A stretch of DNA of 64,000 bases from Tetradesmus obliquus (taxonomy: Eukaryota > Chlorophyta > Chlorophyceae > Sphaeropleales > Scenedesmaceae), in NCBI GenBank assembly GCA_030272155.1, contig CP126199.1:4142501-4206500 (forward strand). Direction: 5' to 3'. The position numbers and the translations under genes were made by a program. The notes under the pieces were generated by a model. The model saw nothing but the letters and a program-made list of their open reading frames with translations, did not search any database and was not told the origin of the DNA. Positions 34,782 to 48,665 of the stretch are shown here, one piece after another; the first letter of the stretch is position 1, and each line of letters opens with the position of its first letter.

Positions 34782-35090
34782 GCACCCAGGACATTCGTAC
34801 GGGTTCTAATATGATATATCGACATTTTACAAAGAGATATAACAATGAATACACTTTCACGAAGCACACCTAGCACATTTTTAAACTGGGACACGAGGCG
34901 GGCCGGACCGAAATTTCAACCGTTGCGGCGCATCGATGGCCGCTGCGCTTATTTTCATAAGCCAGTCCTGAGCAGGTGGGGACCTAACACGCTTGTTCAT
35001 GGAACGTCCGGGAAAAAAGCGTCCAGTAGGAGTTTTAGCCGGCCAGTGAGTTTCCAGTGGCGGTTCACAGACACCCTTGCCAACCCGCAT

Positions 35091-35503
35091 CCATGCAGTG
35101 ATAGCTGACAGTTGCGCCATGGACGGATTTTGATTCAAGGGCCAGTCACGGTCTGTCACACATCACAGGACGTCATTGCGCGACTGTGATTTTAGTGGAG
35201 TCTGGGCACTCGGTCAGGTCCTGGATGCCTTTCGGGGCTGCTCCGCAAGGGGCTGTCTGCATGATCGTGTGACAGCGTCTCTTGGTACAAGAGACCTGTG
35301 GAGTGAGTGCGGAACAGGTTGCCTCACTCTCTCAATGGATCTTTTTATGGAGCAAGTGCACAGTTATTTAGGTCAGCCCTTGTTTTTTTTTTTTTTTTGA
35401 AGCAAGAACGTTACAAGGGCTGACCTAAATAACTGTGCACTTGCTCCATAAAAAGATCCATTGAGGTCAGCCCTTGTAACGTTCTTGCTTCAAAAAAAAA
35501 AAA
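35091..35503 (+). mobile_element. Insertion P1, copy 6, with nested inverted LINE-A
   Basis: Preceded by a monomer with CCCTTGCCAACC instead of the usual CCCGTGCC and by no M1 copy, which marks the exchange that shortened block 2. Confidence 0.9.
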
Positions 35504-36319
35504 CCCGCATCCAAAAAAAAAAAAAACCCGCATCCTGCACCCAGGACATTTCCAAACTGGGACACGAGGAGGGCCGGACCGAAATTTCAACCGTTGCGGC
35601 GCATCTTTTTTTTTTTTGTGCGGCGCATCTTTTTTTTTTTTTTATTTTTTTTTTTTTTTTTTTTTTTTGAAGCAAGAACGTTACACGGGCTGACCTAAAT
35701 AACTGTGCGGCGCATCGATGGCCGCTGCGCCTTTTTTCATAAGCCAGTCCTGAGCAGGTGGGGACCTAACACGCTTGTTCAACACAAAAAAAAAAAAAAA
35801 AAACACGCTTGTTCATGGAACGTCCGGGGTAAAAGCATCCAGTAGGAATTTTAGCCGGCCAGTGAGTTTCCAGTGGCGGTTCACAGACACCCGTGCCAAC
35901 CCGCATCCTGCACCCAGGACATTCGTACGGGTTTTAATATGATATATCGACAATTGTTTTTTTTTTAAGCATATCGACATTTTACAAAGAGACATAACAA
36001 TGAATACACTTTCACAAAGCACACCCAGCACATTTCCAAACTGGGACACGAGGCGGGCCGGACCGAAATTTCAACCGTTGCGGCGCATCGATGGCCGCTG
36101 CGCTTATTTTCATAAGCCAGTCCTGAGCAGGTGGGGACCTAACACGCTTGTGCATGGAACGTCCGGGAAAAAAGCGTCCAGTAGGAATTTTAGCCGGCCA
36201 GTGAGTTTCCAGTGGCGGTTCAGAGACACCCGTGCCAACCCGCATCCTGCACCCAGGACATTCGTACGGGTTCTAATTAGATATATCGACATTTAACAAA
36301 GAGACATAACAATGAATAC

Positions 36320-36644
36320 CATGCAGTGATAGCTGACAGTTACGCCATGGACAGATTTTGTTTCAAGGGCCAGTCACGGTATGTCACACATCACAGGACG
36401 TCATTGCGCGGCTGTGATTTTAGTGGAGTCTGGGCACTCGGTCAGGTCCTGGATGCCTTTCGGGGCTGCTCCGCAAGGGGCTGTCTGCATGATCGTGTGA
36501 CAGCGTCTCTTGGTACAAGAGACCTGTGGAGTGAGTGCGGAACAGGTTGCCTCACTCTCTCAATGGATCTTTTTATGGAGCAAGTGCACAGTTATTTAGG
36601 TCCGCCCTTGTAACGTTCTTGCTTCAAAAAAAAGAAAAAAAAAA
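36320..36644 (+). mobile_element. Insertion P2, copy 4
   Basis: The tail has the interrupting G seen in the 25854 copy. Confidence 0.85.
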
Positions 36645-36953
36645 TAGCTGACAGTTGCGCCATGGACGGATTTTGATTCAAGGGCCAGTCACGGTCTGTC
36701 ACACATCACAGGACGTCATTGCGCGACTGTGATTTTAGTGGAGTCTGGGCACTCGGTCAGGTCCTGGATGCCTTTCGGGGCTGCTCCGCAAGGGGCTGTC
36801 TGCATGATCGTGTGACAGCGTCTCTTGGTACAAGAGACCTGTGGAGTGAGTGCGGAACAGGTTGCCTCACTCTCTCAATGGATCTTTTTATGGAGCAAGT
36901 GCACAGTTATTTAGGTCAGCCCTTGTAACGTTCTTGCTTCAAAAAAAAAAAAA
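36645..36953 (+). mobile_element. P1-type LINE-A fragment fused behind P2
   Basis: Equivalent of 26180-26484. Confidence 0.85.
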
Positions 36954-38861
36954 CCCGCATCCAAAAAAAAAAAAACCCGCATCCTGCACCCAGGACATTT
37001 CCAAACTGGGACACGAGGCGGGCCGGACCGAAATTTCAACCGTTGCGGCGCATCTTTTTTTTTTTTTGTGCGGCGCATCGATGGCCGCTGCGCCTTTTTT
37101 TTTTTTTTTTTGAAGCAAGACGCCTTTTTTCATAAGCCAGTCCTGAGCAGGTGGGGACCTAACACGCTTGTTCATGGAACGTCCGGGATAAAAGCGTCGA
37201 GTAGGAATTTTAGCCGGCCAGTGAGTTTCCAGTGGCGGTTTACAGACACCCGTGCCAACCCGCATCGTGCACCCAGGACATTCGTACGGGTTTTAATATG
37301 ATATATCGACAATTGTTTTTTTTTGAAGCATATCGACATTTTACAAAGAGATATAACAATGAATACACTTTCACGAAGCACACCTAGCACATTTTTAAAC
37401 TGGGACACGAGGCGGGCCGGACCGAAATTTCAACCGTTGCGGCGCATCGATGGCCGCTGCGCTTATTTTCATAAGCCAGTCCTGAGCAGGTGGGGACCTA
37501 ACACGCTTGTTCATGGAACGTCCGGGAAAAAAGCGTCCAGTAGGAGTTTTAGCCGGCCAGTGAGTTTCCAGTGGCGGTTCACAGACACCCTTGCCAACCC
37601 GCATCCTGCACCCAGGACATTCGTACGGGTTCTAATATGATATATCGACATTTTACAAAGAGATATAACAATGAATACACTTTCACGAAGCACACCTAGC
37701 ACATTTCCAAACTGGGACACGAGGTGGGCCGGACCGAAATTTCAACCGTTGCGGCGCATCGGTGGCCGCTGCGCTTATTTTCATAAGCCAGTCCTGAGCA
37801 GGTGGGGACCTAACACGCTTGTTCATGGAACGTCCGGGGTAAAAGCATCCAGTAGGAATTTTAGCCGGCCAGTGAGTTTCCAGTGGCGGTTCACAGACAC
37901 CCGTGCCAACCCGCATCCTGCACCCAGGACATTCGTACGGGTTTTAATATGATATATCGACAATTGTTTTTTTTTGAAGCATATCAACATTTTACAAAGA
38001 GACATAACAATGAATACACTTTCACGAAGCACACCTAGCACATTTCCAAACTGGGACACGAGGCGGGCCGGACCGAAATTTCAACCGTTGCGGCGCATCG
38101 ATGGCCGCTGCGCTTATTTTCATAAGCCAGTCCTGAGCAGGTGGGGACCTAACACGCTTGTTCATGGAACGTCCGGGAAAAAAGCGTCCAGTAGGAATTT
38201 TAGCCGGCCAGTGAGTTTCCAGTGGCGGTTCACAGACACCCGTGCCAACCCGCATCAAAAAAAAAAAAAACCCGCATCCTGCACCCAGGACATTTCCAAA
38301 CTGGGACACGAGGCGGGCCGGACCGAAATTTCAACCGTTGCGGCGCATCTTTTTTTTTTTTTTTGTGCGGCGCATCGATGGCCGCTGCGCCTTTTTTCAT
38401 AAGCCAGTCCTGAGCAGGTGGGGACCTAACACGCTTGTTCATGGAACGTCCGGGATAAAAGCGTCCAGTAGGAATTTTAGCCGGCCAGTGAGTTTCCAGT
38501 GGCGGTTCACAGACACCCGTGCCAACCCGCATCCTGCACCCAGGACATTCGTACGGGTTCTAATCTGATATATCGACATTTTACAAAGCGATATAACAAT
38601 GAATACACTATCACGAAGCACACCTAGCACATTTCCAAACTGGGACACGAGGCGGGCCGGACCGAAATTTCAACCGTTGCGGCGCATCGAAGGCCGCTGT
38701 GCTTATTTTCATAAGTCAGTCCTGAGCAGGTGGGGGCCTAACAAGCTTGTTCATGGAACGTCCGGGATAAAAGCGTCGAGTAGGAATTTTAGCCGGCCAG
38801 TGAGTTTCCAGTGGCGGTTTACAGACACCCGTGCCAACCCGCATCGTGCACCCAGGACATT

Positions 38862-38944
38862 TTTTTTTTGAAGCAAGAACGTTTTTTTTTTTTTTTTTTT
38901 TTTTTTGAAGCAAGAACGTTACAAGGGCTGACCTAAATAACTGT
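38862..38944 (-). mobile_element. LINE-A end with tail-only insertion, block 3 copy
   Basis: Equivalent of 28395-28477. Confidence 0.8.
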
Positions 38945-40188
38945 GCACCCAGGACATTCGTACGGGTTCTAATATGATATATCGACATTTTACAAAGAGA
39001 TATAACAATGAATACACTTTCACGAAGCACACCTAGCACATTTTTAAACTGGGACACGAGGCGGGCCGGACCGAAATTTCAACCGTTGCGGCGCATCGAT
39101 GGCCGCTGCGCTTATTTTCATAAGCCAGTCCTGAGCAGGTGGGGACCTAACACGCTTGTTCATGGAACGTCCGGGAAAAAAGCGTCCAGTAGGAGTTTTA
39201 GCCGGCCAGTGAGTTTCCAGTGGCGGTTCACAGACACCCTTGCCAACCCGCATCCTGCACCCAGGACATTCGTACGGGTTCTAATATGATATATCGACAT
39301 TTTACAAAGAGATATAACAATGAATACACTTTCACGAAGCACACCTAGCACATTTCCAAACTGGGACACGAGGTGGGCCGGACCGAAATTTCAACCGTTG
39401 CGGCGCATCGATGGCCGCTGCGCTTATTTTCATAAGCCAGTCCTGAGCAGGTGGGGACCTAACACGCTTGTTCATGGAACGTCAGGGGTAAAAGCATCCA
39501 GTAGGAATTTTAGCCGGCCAGTGAGTTTCCAGTGGCGGTTCACAGACACCCGTGCCAACCCGCATCCTGCACCCAGGACATTCGTACGGGTTTTAATATG
39601 ATATATCGACAATTGTTTTTTTTTGAAGCATATCGACATTTTACAAAGAGACATAACAATGAATACACTTTCACGAAGCACACCCAGCACATTTCCAAAC
39701 TGGGACACGAGGCGGGCCGGACCGAAATTTCAACCGTTGCGGCGCATCGATGGCCGCTGCGCTTATTTTCATAAGCCAGTCCTGAGCAGGTGGGGACCTA
39801 ACACGCTTGTTCATAGAACGTCCGGGAAAAAAGCGTCCAGTAGGAATTTTAGCCGGCCAGTGAGTTTCCAGTGGCGGTTCAGAGACACCCGTGCCAACCC
39901 GCATCCTGCACCCAGGACATTCGTACGGGTTCTAATCAGATATATCGACATTTTACAAAGAGACATAACAATGAATACACCTTTCACGAAGCACACCTAG
40001 CACATTTCCAAACTGGGACACGAGGCGGGCCGGACCGATATTTCAACCGTTGCGGCGCATCGAAGGCCGCTGCGCTTATTTTCATAAGCCAGTCCTGAGC
40101 AGGTGGGGACCTAACACGCTTGTTCATGGAACGTCCGGGGTAAAAGCATCCAGTAGGAATTTTAGCCGGCCAGTGAGTTTCCAGTGGC

Positions 40189-40190
<2 letters not shown>

Positions 40191-40221
<31 letters not shown>
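40191..40221. repeat. T-run bridging a satellite deletion, block 3 copy
   Basis: 31 T at the same junction as 30065-30093. Confidence 0.75.
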
Positions 40222-40226
<5 letters not shown>

Positions 40227-40610
40227 GAGACATAACAATGAATACACCTTTCACAAAAAAAAATACACCTTTCACGAAGCACACCTAGCACATTTCCAAA
40301 CTGTGACACGAGGCGGGCCGGACCGAAATTTCAACCGTTGCGGCGCATCGAAGGCCGCTGTGCTTATTTTCATAAGTCAGTCCTGAGCAGGTGGGGGCCT
40401 AACAAGCTTGTTCATGGAACGTCCGGGATAAAAGCGTCCAGTAGGAATTTTAGCCGGCCAGTGATTTTCCAGTGGCGGTTCACAGACACCCGTGCCAACC
40501 CGCATCCTGCACCCAGGACATTCGTACGGGTTTTGATATGATATATCGACATTTGTTTTTTTTTGAAGCATATCGACATTTTACAAAGAGACATAACAAT
40601 GAATACACTT

Positions 40611-40812
40611 TTTTTTTATTATTTTGAAGCAAGAACGTTACAAGGGCTGACCTAAATAACTGTGCACTTGCTCCATAAAAAGATCCATTGAGAGAGTGAG
40701 GCAACCTGTTCCGCACTCACTCCACAGGTCTCTTGTACCAAGAGACGCTGTCACACGATCATGCAGACAGCCCCTTGCGGAGCAGCCCCGAAAGGCATCC
40801 AGGATCTGACCG
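40611..40812 (-). mobile_element. Insertion M1, copy 6
   Basis: TATTATTTT form with the shared target duplication. Confidence 0.9.
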
Positions 40813-41059
40813 AATGAATACACTTTCACGAAGCACACCTAGCACATTTCCAAACTGGGACACGAGGCGGGCCGGACCGAAATTTCAACCGTTGCGGCGC
40901 ATCGAAGGCCGCTGTGCTTATTTTCATAAGTCAGTCCTGAGCAGGTGGGGGCCTAACAAGCTTGTTCATGGAACGTCCGGGATAAAAGCGTCCAGTAGGA
41001 ATTTTAGCCGGCCAGTGAGTTTCCAGTGGCGGTTCACAGACACCCGTGCCAACCCGCAT

Positions 41060-41386
41060 CCATGCAGTGATAGCTGACAGTTGCGCCATGGACGGATTTT
41101 GATTCAAGGGCCAGTCACGGTCTGTCACACATCACAGGACGTCATTGCGCGACTGTGATTTTAGTGGAGTCTGGGCACTCGGTCAGGTCCTGGATGCCTT
41201 CGGGGCTGCTCCGCAAGGGGCTGTCTGCATGATCGTGTGACAGCGTCTCTTGGTACAAGAGACCTGTGGAGTGAGTGCGGAACAGGTTGCCTCACTCTCT
41301 CAATGGATCTTTTTATGGAGCAAGTGCACAGTTATTTAGGTCAGCCCTTGTAACGTTCTTGCTTCAAAAAAAAAAAAAAAAAAAAA
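41060..41386 (+). mobile_element. Insertion P1, copy 7, without nested piece
   Basis: Has the 1-bp GCCTTCGGGG deletion. Its tail leads straight into another P1-type fragment at 41387, so the P2 segment of other blocks has been replaced. Confidence 0.85.
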
Positions 41387-41694
41387 TAGCTGACAGTTGC
41401 GCCATGGACGGATTTTGATTCAAGGGCCAGTCACGGTCTGTCACACATCACAGGACGTCATTGCGCGACTGTGATTTTAGTGGAGTCTGGGCACTCGGTC
41501 AGGTCCTGGATGCCTTTCGGGGCTGCTCCGCAAGGGGCTGTCTGCATGATCGTGTGACAGCGTCTCTTGGTACAAGAGACCTGTGGAGTGAGTGCGGAAC
41601 AGGTTGCCTCACTCTCTCAATGGATCTTTTTATGGAGCAAGTGCACAGTTATTTAGGTCAGCCCTTGTAACGTTCTTGCTTCAAAAAAAAAAAA
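41387..41694 (+). mobile_element. P1-type LINE-A fragment fused behind P1
   Basis: Equivalent of 36645-36953, but preceded by P1 rather than P2. Confidence 0.85.
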
Positions 41695-43603
41695 CCCGCA
41701 TCCAAAAAAAAAAAACCCGCATCCTGCACCCAGGACATTTCCAAACTGGGACACGAGGCGGGCCGGACCGAAATTTCAACCGTTGCGGCGCATCTTTTTT
41801 TTTTTTTGTGCGGCGCATCGATGGCCGCTGCGCCTTTTTTTTTTTTTTTTTTGAAGCAAGACGCCTTTTTTCATAAGCCAGTCCTGAGCAGGTGGGGACC
41901 TAACACGCTTGTTCATGGAACGTCCGGGATAAAAGCGTCGAGTAGGAATTTTAGCCGGCCAGTGAGTTTCCAGTGGCGGTTTACAGACACCCGTGCCAAC
42001 CCGCATCGTGCACCCAGGACATTCGTACGGGTTTTAATATGATATATCGACAATTGTTTTTTTTTGAAGCATATCGACATTTTACAAAGAGATATAACAA
42101 TGAATACACTTTCACGAAGCACACCTAGCACATTTTTAAACTGGGACACGAGGCGGGCCGGACCGAAATTTCAACCGTTGCGGCGCATCGATGGCCGCTG
42201 CGCTTATTTTCATAAGCCAGTCCTGAGCAGGTGGGGACCTAACACGCTTGTTCATGGAACGTCCGGGAAAAAAGCGTCCAGTAGGAGTTTTAGCCGGCCA
42301 GTGAGTTTCCAGTGGCGGTTCACAGACACCCTTGCCAACCCGCATCCTGCACCCAGGACATTCGTACGGGTTCTAATATGATATATCGACATTTTACAAA
42401 GAGATATAACAATGAATACACTTTCACGAAGCACACCTAGCACATTTCCAAACTGGGACACGAGGTGGGCCGGACCGAAATTTCAACCGTTGCGGCGCAT
42501 CGGTGGCCGCTGCGCTTATTTTCATAAGCCAGTCCTGAGCAGGTGGGGACCTAACACGCTTGTTCATGGAACGTCCGGGGTAAAAGCATCCAGTAGGAAT
42601 TTTAGCCGGCCAGTGAGTTTCCAGTGGCGGTTCACAGACACCCGTGCCAACCCGCATCCTGCACCCAGGACATTCGTACGGGTTTTAATATGATATATCG
42701 ACAATTGTTTTTTTTTGAAGCATATCAACATTTTACAAAGAGACATAACAATGAATACACTTTCACGAAGCACACCTAGCACATTTCCAAACTGGGACAC
42801 GAGGCGGGCCGGACCGAAATTTCAACCGTTGCGGCGCATCGATGGCCGCTGCGCTTATTTTCATAAGCCAGTCCTGAGCAGGTGGGGACCTAACACGCTT
42901 GTTCATGGAACGTCCGGGAAAAAAGCGTCCAGTAGGAATTTTAGCCGGCCAGTGAGTTTCCAGTGGCGGTTCACAGACACCCGTGCCAACCCGCATCAAA
43001 AAAAAAAAAAAAACCCGCATCCTGCACCCAGGACATTTCCAAACTGGGACACGAGGCGGGCCGGACCGAAATTTCAACCGTTGCGGCGCATCTTTTTTTT
43101 TTTTTTGTGCGGCGCATCGATGGCCGCTGCGCCTTTTTTCATAAGCCAGTCCTGAGCAGGTGGGGACCTAACACGCTTGTTCATGGAACGTCCGGGATAA
43201 AAGCGTCCAGTAGGAATTTTAGCCGGCCAGTGAGTTTCCAGTGGCGGTTCACAGACACCCGTGCCAACCCGCATCCTGCACCCAGGACATTCGTACGGGT
43301 TCTAATCTGATATATCGACATTTTACAAAGCGATATAACAATGAATACACTATCACGAAGCACACCTAGCACATTTCCAAACTGGGACACGAGGCGGGCC
43401 GGACCGAAATTTCAACCGTTGCGGCGCATCGAAGGCCGCTGTGCTTATTTTCATAAGTCAGTCCTGAGCAGGTGGGGGCCTAACAAGCTTGTTCATGGAA
43501 CGTCCGGGATAAAAGCGTCGAGTAGGAATTTTAGCCGGCCAGTGAGTTTCCAGTGGCGGTTTACAGACACCCGTGCCAACCCGCATCGTGCACCCAGGAC
43601 ATT

Positions 43604-43685
43604 TTTTTTTTGAAGCAAGAACGTTTTTTTTTTTTTTTTTTTTTTTTGAAGCAAGAACGTTACAAGGGCTGACCTAAATAACTGT
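43604..43685 (-). mobile_element. LINE-A end with tail-only insertion, block 4 copy
   Basis: Equivalent of 28395-28477. Confidence 0.8.
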
Positions 43686-45270
43686 GCACCCAGGACATTC
43701 GTACGGGTTCTAATATGATATATCGACATTTTACAAAGAGATATAACAATGAATACACTTTCACGAAGCACACCTAGCACATTTTTAAACTGGGACACGA
43801 GGCGGGCCGGACCGAAATTTCAACCGTTGCGGCGCATCGATGGCCGCTGCGCTTATTTTCATAAGCCAGTCCTGAGCAGGTGGGGACCTAACACGCTTGT
43901 TCATGGAACGTCCGGGAAAAAAGCGTCCAGTAGGAGTTTTAGCCGGCCAGTGAGTTTCCAGTGGCGGTTCACAGACACCCTTGCCAACCCGCATCCTGCA
44001 CCCAGGACATTCGTACGGGTTCTAATATGATATATCGACATTTTACAAAGAGATATAACAATGAATACACTTTCACGAAGCACACCTAGCACATTTCCAA
44101 ACTGGGACACGAGGTGGGCCGGACCGAAATTTCAACCGTTGCGGCGCATCGATGGCCGCTGCGCTTATTTTCATAAGCCAGTCCTGAGCAGGTGGGGACC
44201 TAACACGCTTGTTCATGGAACGTCAGGGGTAAAAGCATCCAGTAGGAATTTTAGCCGGCCAGTGAGTTTCCAGTGGCGGTTCACAGACACCCGTGCCAAC
44301 CCGCATCCTGCACCCAGGACATTCGTACGGGTTTTAATATGATATATCGACAATTGTTTTTTTTTGAAGCATATCGACATTTTACAAAGAGACATAACAA
44401 TGAATACACTTTCACGAAGCACACCCAGCACATTTCCAAACTGGGACACGAGGCGGGCCGGACCGAAATTTCAACCGTTGCGGCGCATCGATGGCCGCTG
44501 CGCTTATTTTCATAAGCCAGTCCTGAGCAGGTGGGGACCTAACACGCTTGTTCATAGAACGTCCGGGAAAAAAGCGTCCAGTAGGAATTTTAGCCGGCCA
44601 GTGAGTTTCCAGTGGCGGTTCAGAGACACCCGTGCCAACCCGCATCCTGCACCCAGGACATTCGTACGGGTTCTAATCAGATATATCGACATTTTACAAA
44701 GAGACATAACAATGAATACACCTTTCACGAAGCACACCTAGCACATTTCCAAACTGGGACACGAGGCGGGCCGGACCGAAATTTCAACCGTTGCGGCGCA
44801 TCGATGGCCGCTGCGCTTATTTTCATAAGCCAGTCCTGAGCAGGTGGGGACCTAACACGCTTGTTCATGGAACGTCCGGGAAAAAAGCGTCCAGTAGGAA
44901 TTTTAGCCGGCCAGTGAGTTTCCAGTGGCGGTTCACAGACACCCGTGCCAACCCGCATCCTGCACCCAGGACATTCGTACGGGTTGTTATATGATATATC
45001 GACAATTGTTTTTTTTTTGAAGCATATCGACATTTTACAAAGAGACATAACAATGAATACACCTTTCACGAAGCACACCTAGCACATTTCCAAACTGGGA
45101 CACGAGGCGGGCCGGACCGATATTTCAACCGTTGCGGCGCATCGAAGGCCGCTGCGCTTATTTTCATAAGCCAGTCCTGAGCAGGTGGGGACCTAACACG
45201 CTTGTTCATGGAACGTCCGGGGTAAAAGCATCCAGTAGGAATTTTAGCCGGCCAGTGAGTTTCCAGTGGC

Positions 45271-45272
<2 letters not shown>

Positions 45273-45345
<73 letters not shown>
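45273..45345. repeat. 73-nt T-run, longest homopolymer in the window
   Basis: Same junction as 30065 and 40191 but more than twice as long. Either replication slippage or a sequencing artefact. Confidence 0.75.
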
Positions 45346-45350
<5 letters not shown>

Positions 45351-45734
45351 GAGACATAACAATGAATACACCTTTCACAAAAAAAAATACACCTTTCACG
45401 AAGCACACCTAGCACATTTCCAAACTGTGACACGAGGCGGGCCGGACCGAAATTTCAACCGTTGCGGCGCATCGAAGGCCGCTGTGCTTATTTTCATAAG
45501 TCAGTCCTGAGCAGGTGGGGGCCTAACAAGCTTGTTCATGGAACGTCCGGGATAAAAGCGTCCAGTAGGAATTTTAGCCGGCCAGTGATTTTCCAGTGGC
45601 GGTTCACAGACACCCGTGCCAACCCGCATCCTGCACCCAGGACATTCGTACGGGTTTTGATATGATATATCGACATTTGTTTTTTTTTGAAGCATATCGA
45701 CATTTTACAAAGAGACATAACAATGAATACACTT

Positions 45735-45936
45735 TTTTTTTATTATTTTGAAGCAAGAACGTTACAAGGGCTGACCTAAATAACTGTGCACTTGCTCCAT
45801 AAAAAGATCCATTGAGAGAGTGAGGCAACCTGTTCCGCACTCACTCCACAGGTCTCTTGTACCAAGAGACGCTGTCACACGATCATGCAGACAGCCCCTT
45901 GCGGAGCAGCCCCGAAAGGCATCCAGGATCTGACCG
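45735..45936 (-). mobile_element. Insertion M1, copy 7
   Basis: TATTATTTT form with shared target duplication. Confidence 0.9.
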
Positions 45937-46183
45937 AATGAATACACTTTCACGAAGCACACCTAGCACATTTCCAAACTGGGACACGAGGCGGGCCGGA
46001 CCGAAATTTCAACCGTTGCGGCGCATCGAAGGCCGCTGTGCTTATTTTCATAAGTCAGTCCTGAGCAGGTGGGGGCCTAACAAGCTTGTTCATGGAACGT
46101 CCGGGATAAAAGCGTCCAGTAGGAATTTTAGCCGGCCAGTGAGTTTCCAGTGGCGGTTCACAGACACCCGTGCCAACCCGCAT

Positions 46184-46598
46184 CCATGCAGTGATAGCTG
46201 ACAGTTGCGCCATGGACGGATTTTGATTCAAGGGCCAGTCACGGTCTGTCACACATCACAGGACGTCATTGCGCGACTGTGATTTTAGTGGAGTCTGGGC
46301 ACTCGGTCAGGTCCTGGATGCCTTCGGGGCTGCTCCGCAAGGGGCTGTCTGCATGATCGTGTGACAGCGTCTCTTGGTACAAGAGACCTGTGGAGTGAGT
46401 GCGGAACAGGTTGCCTCACTCTCTCAATGGATCTTTTTATGGAGCAAGTGCACAGTTATTTAGGTCAGCCCTTGTTTTTTTTTTTTTTTTTTTTTGAAGC
46501 AAGAACGTTACAAGGGCTGACCTAAATAACTGTGCACTTGCTCCATAAAAAGATCCATTGAGGTCAGCCCTTGTAACGTTCTTGCTTCAAAAAAAAAA
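46184..46598 (+). mobile_element. Insertion P1, copy 8, with nested inverted LINE-A
   Basis: Has the GCCTTCGGGG deletion and the nested inverted piece. Confidence 0.9.
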
Positions 46599-46722
46599 CC
46601 CGCATCCAAAAAAAAAAAAAACCCGCATCCTGCACCCAGGACATTTCCAAACTGGGACACGAGGCGGGCCGGACCGAAATTTCAACCGTTGCGGCGCATC
46701 TTTTTTTTTTTTGTGCGGCGCA

Positions 46723-46755
<33 letters not shown>

Positions 46756-47802
46756 AAGCAAGAACGTTACACGGGCTGACCTAAATAACTGTGCGGCGCA
46801 TCGATGGCCGCTGCGCCTTTTTTCATAAGCCAGTCCTGAGCAGGTGGGGACCTAACACGCTTGTTCAACACAAAAAAAAAAAAAAAAAAAAACACGCTTG
46901 TTCATGGAACGTCCGGGGTAAAAGCATCCAGTAGGAATTTTAGCCGGCCAGTGAGTTTCCAGTGGCGGTTCACAGACACCCGTGCCAACCCGCATCCTGC
47001 ACCCAGGACATTCGTACGGGTTTTAATATGATATATCGACAATTGTTTTTTTTTTGAAGCATATCGACATTTTACAAAGAGACATAACAATGAATACACC
47101 TTTCACGAAGCACACCTAGCACATTTCCAAACTGGGACACGAGGCGGGCCGGACCGATATTTCAACCGTTGCGGCGCATCGAAGGCCGCTGCGCTTATTT
47201 TCATAAGCCAGTCCTGAGCAGGTGGGGACCTAACACGCTTGTTCATGGAACGTCCGGGGTAAAAGCATCCAGTAGGAATTTTAGCCGGCCAGTGAGTTTC
47301 CAGTGGCGGTTCACAGACACCCGTGCCAACCCGCATCCTGCACCCAGGACATTCGTACGGGTTTTAACATGATATATCGACATTTTACAAAGAGACATAT
47401 TTTTTTTTTTTTTACAAAGAGACATAACAATGAATACACCTTTCAAAAAAAAAAATACACCTTTCACGAAGCACACCTAGCACATTTCCAAACTGTGACA
47501 CGAGGCGGGCCGGACCGAAATTTCAACCGTTGCGGCGCATCGAAGGCCGCTGTGCTTATTTTCATAAGTCAGTCCTGAGCAGGTGGGGGCCTAACAAGCT
47601 TGTTCATGGAACGTCCGGGATAAAAGCGTCCAGTAGGAATTTTAGCCGGCCAGTGATTTTCCAGTGGCGGTTCACAGACACCCGTGCCAACCCGCATCCT
47701 GCACCCAGGACATTCGTACGGGTTTTGATATGATATATCGACATTTGTTTTTTTTTGAAGCATATCGACATTTTACAAAGAGACATAACAATGAATACAC
47801 TT

Positions 47803-48003
47803 TTTTTTATTATTTTGAAGCAAGAACGTTACAAGGGCTGACCTAAATAACTGTGCACTTGCTCCATAAAAAGATCCATTGAGAGAGTGAGGCAACCTGT
47901 TCCGCACTCACTCCACAGGTCTCTTGTACCAAGAGACGCTGTCACACGATCATGCAGACAGCCCCTTGCGGAGCAGCCCCGAAAGGCATCCAGGATCTGA
48001 CCG
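47803..48003 (-). mobile_element. Insertion M1, copy 8
   Basis: One T shorter before TATTATTTT than the copy at 45735, like the copy at 49847. Confidence 0.9.
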
Positions 48004-48250
48004 AATGAATACACTTTCACGAAGCACACCTAGCACATTTCCAAACTGGGACACGAGGCGGGCCGGACCGAAATTTCAACCGTTGCGGCGCATCGAAGGC
48101 CGCTGTGCTTATTTTCATAAGTCAGTCCTGAGCAGGTGGGGGCCTAACAAGCTTGTTCATGGAACGTCCGGGATAAAAGCGTCCAGTAGGAATTTTAGCC
48201 GGCCAGTGAGTTTCCAGTGGCGGTTCACAGACACCCGTGCCAACCCGCAT

Positions 48251-48665
48251 CCATGCAGTGATAGCTGACAGTTGCGCCATGGACGGATTTTGATTCAAGG
48301 GCCAGTCACGGTCTGTCACACATCACAGGACGTCATTGCGCGACTGTGATTTTAGTGGAGTCTGGGCACTCGGTCAGGTCCTGGATGCCTTTCGGGGCTG
48401 CTCCGCAAGGGGCTGTCTGCATGATCGTGTGACAGCGTCTCTTGGTACAAGAGACCTGTGGAGTGAGTGCGGAACAGGTTGCCTCACTCTCTCAATGGAT
48501 CTTTTTATGGAGCAAGTGCACAGTTATTTAGGTCAGCCCTTGTTTTTTTTTTTTTTTTTTTTGAAGCAAGAACGTTACAAGGGCTGACCTAAATAACTGT
48601 GCACTTGCTCCATAAAAAGATCCATTGAGGTCAGCCCTTGTAACGTTCTTGCTTCAAAAAAAAAA
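48251..48665 (+). mobile_element. Insertion P1, copy 9, with nested inverted LINE-A
   Basis: Full nested arrangement without the 1-bp deletion. Confidence 0.9.

Larger units (their letters stand above)
31828..35995 (+). repeat. Higher-order block 2 (~4.2 kb)
   Basis: Repeats block 1 from its start to the monomers after the double insertion, then joins a P1 copy at 35091, omitting ~2.1 kb that block 1 has. The join lies in monomer sequence, as expected of unequal exchange between monomers. Confidence 0.85.
35996..41386 (+). repeat. Higher-order block 3 (~5.4 kb)
   Basis: Matches block 1 at offset ~10466 through M1 and P1. It differs at the monomer before the T-run at 40191, which lacks one monomer present at ~29.6 kb. 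Confidence 0.85.
41387..46598 (+). repeat. Higher-order block 4 (~5.2 kb)
   Basis: Repeats block 3 at offset ~4742, from the P1-type fragment through the double insertion (43604), the T-run (45273), M1 (45735) and P1 (46184). Confidence 0.85.
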
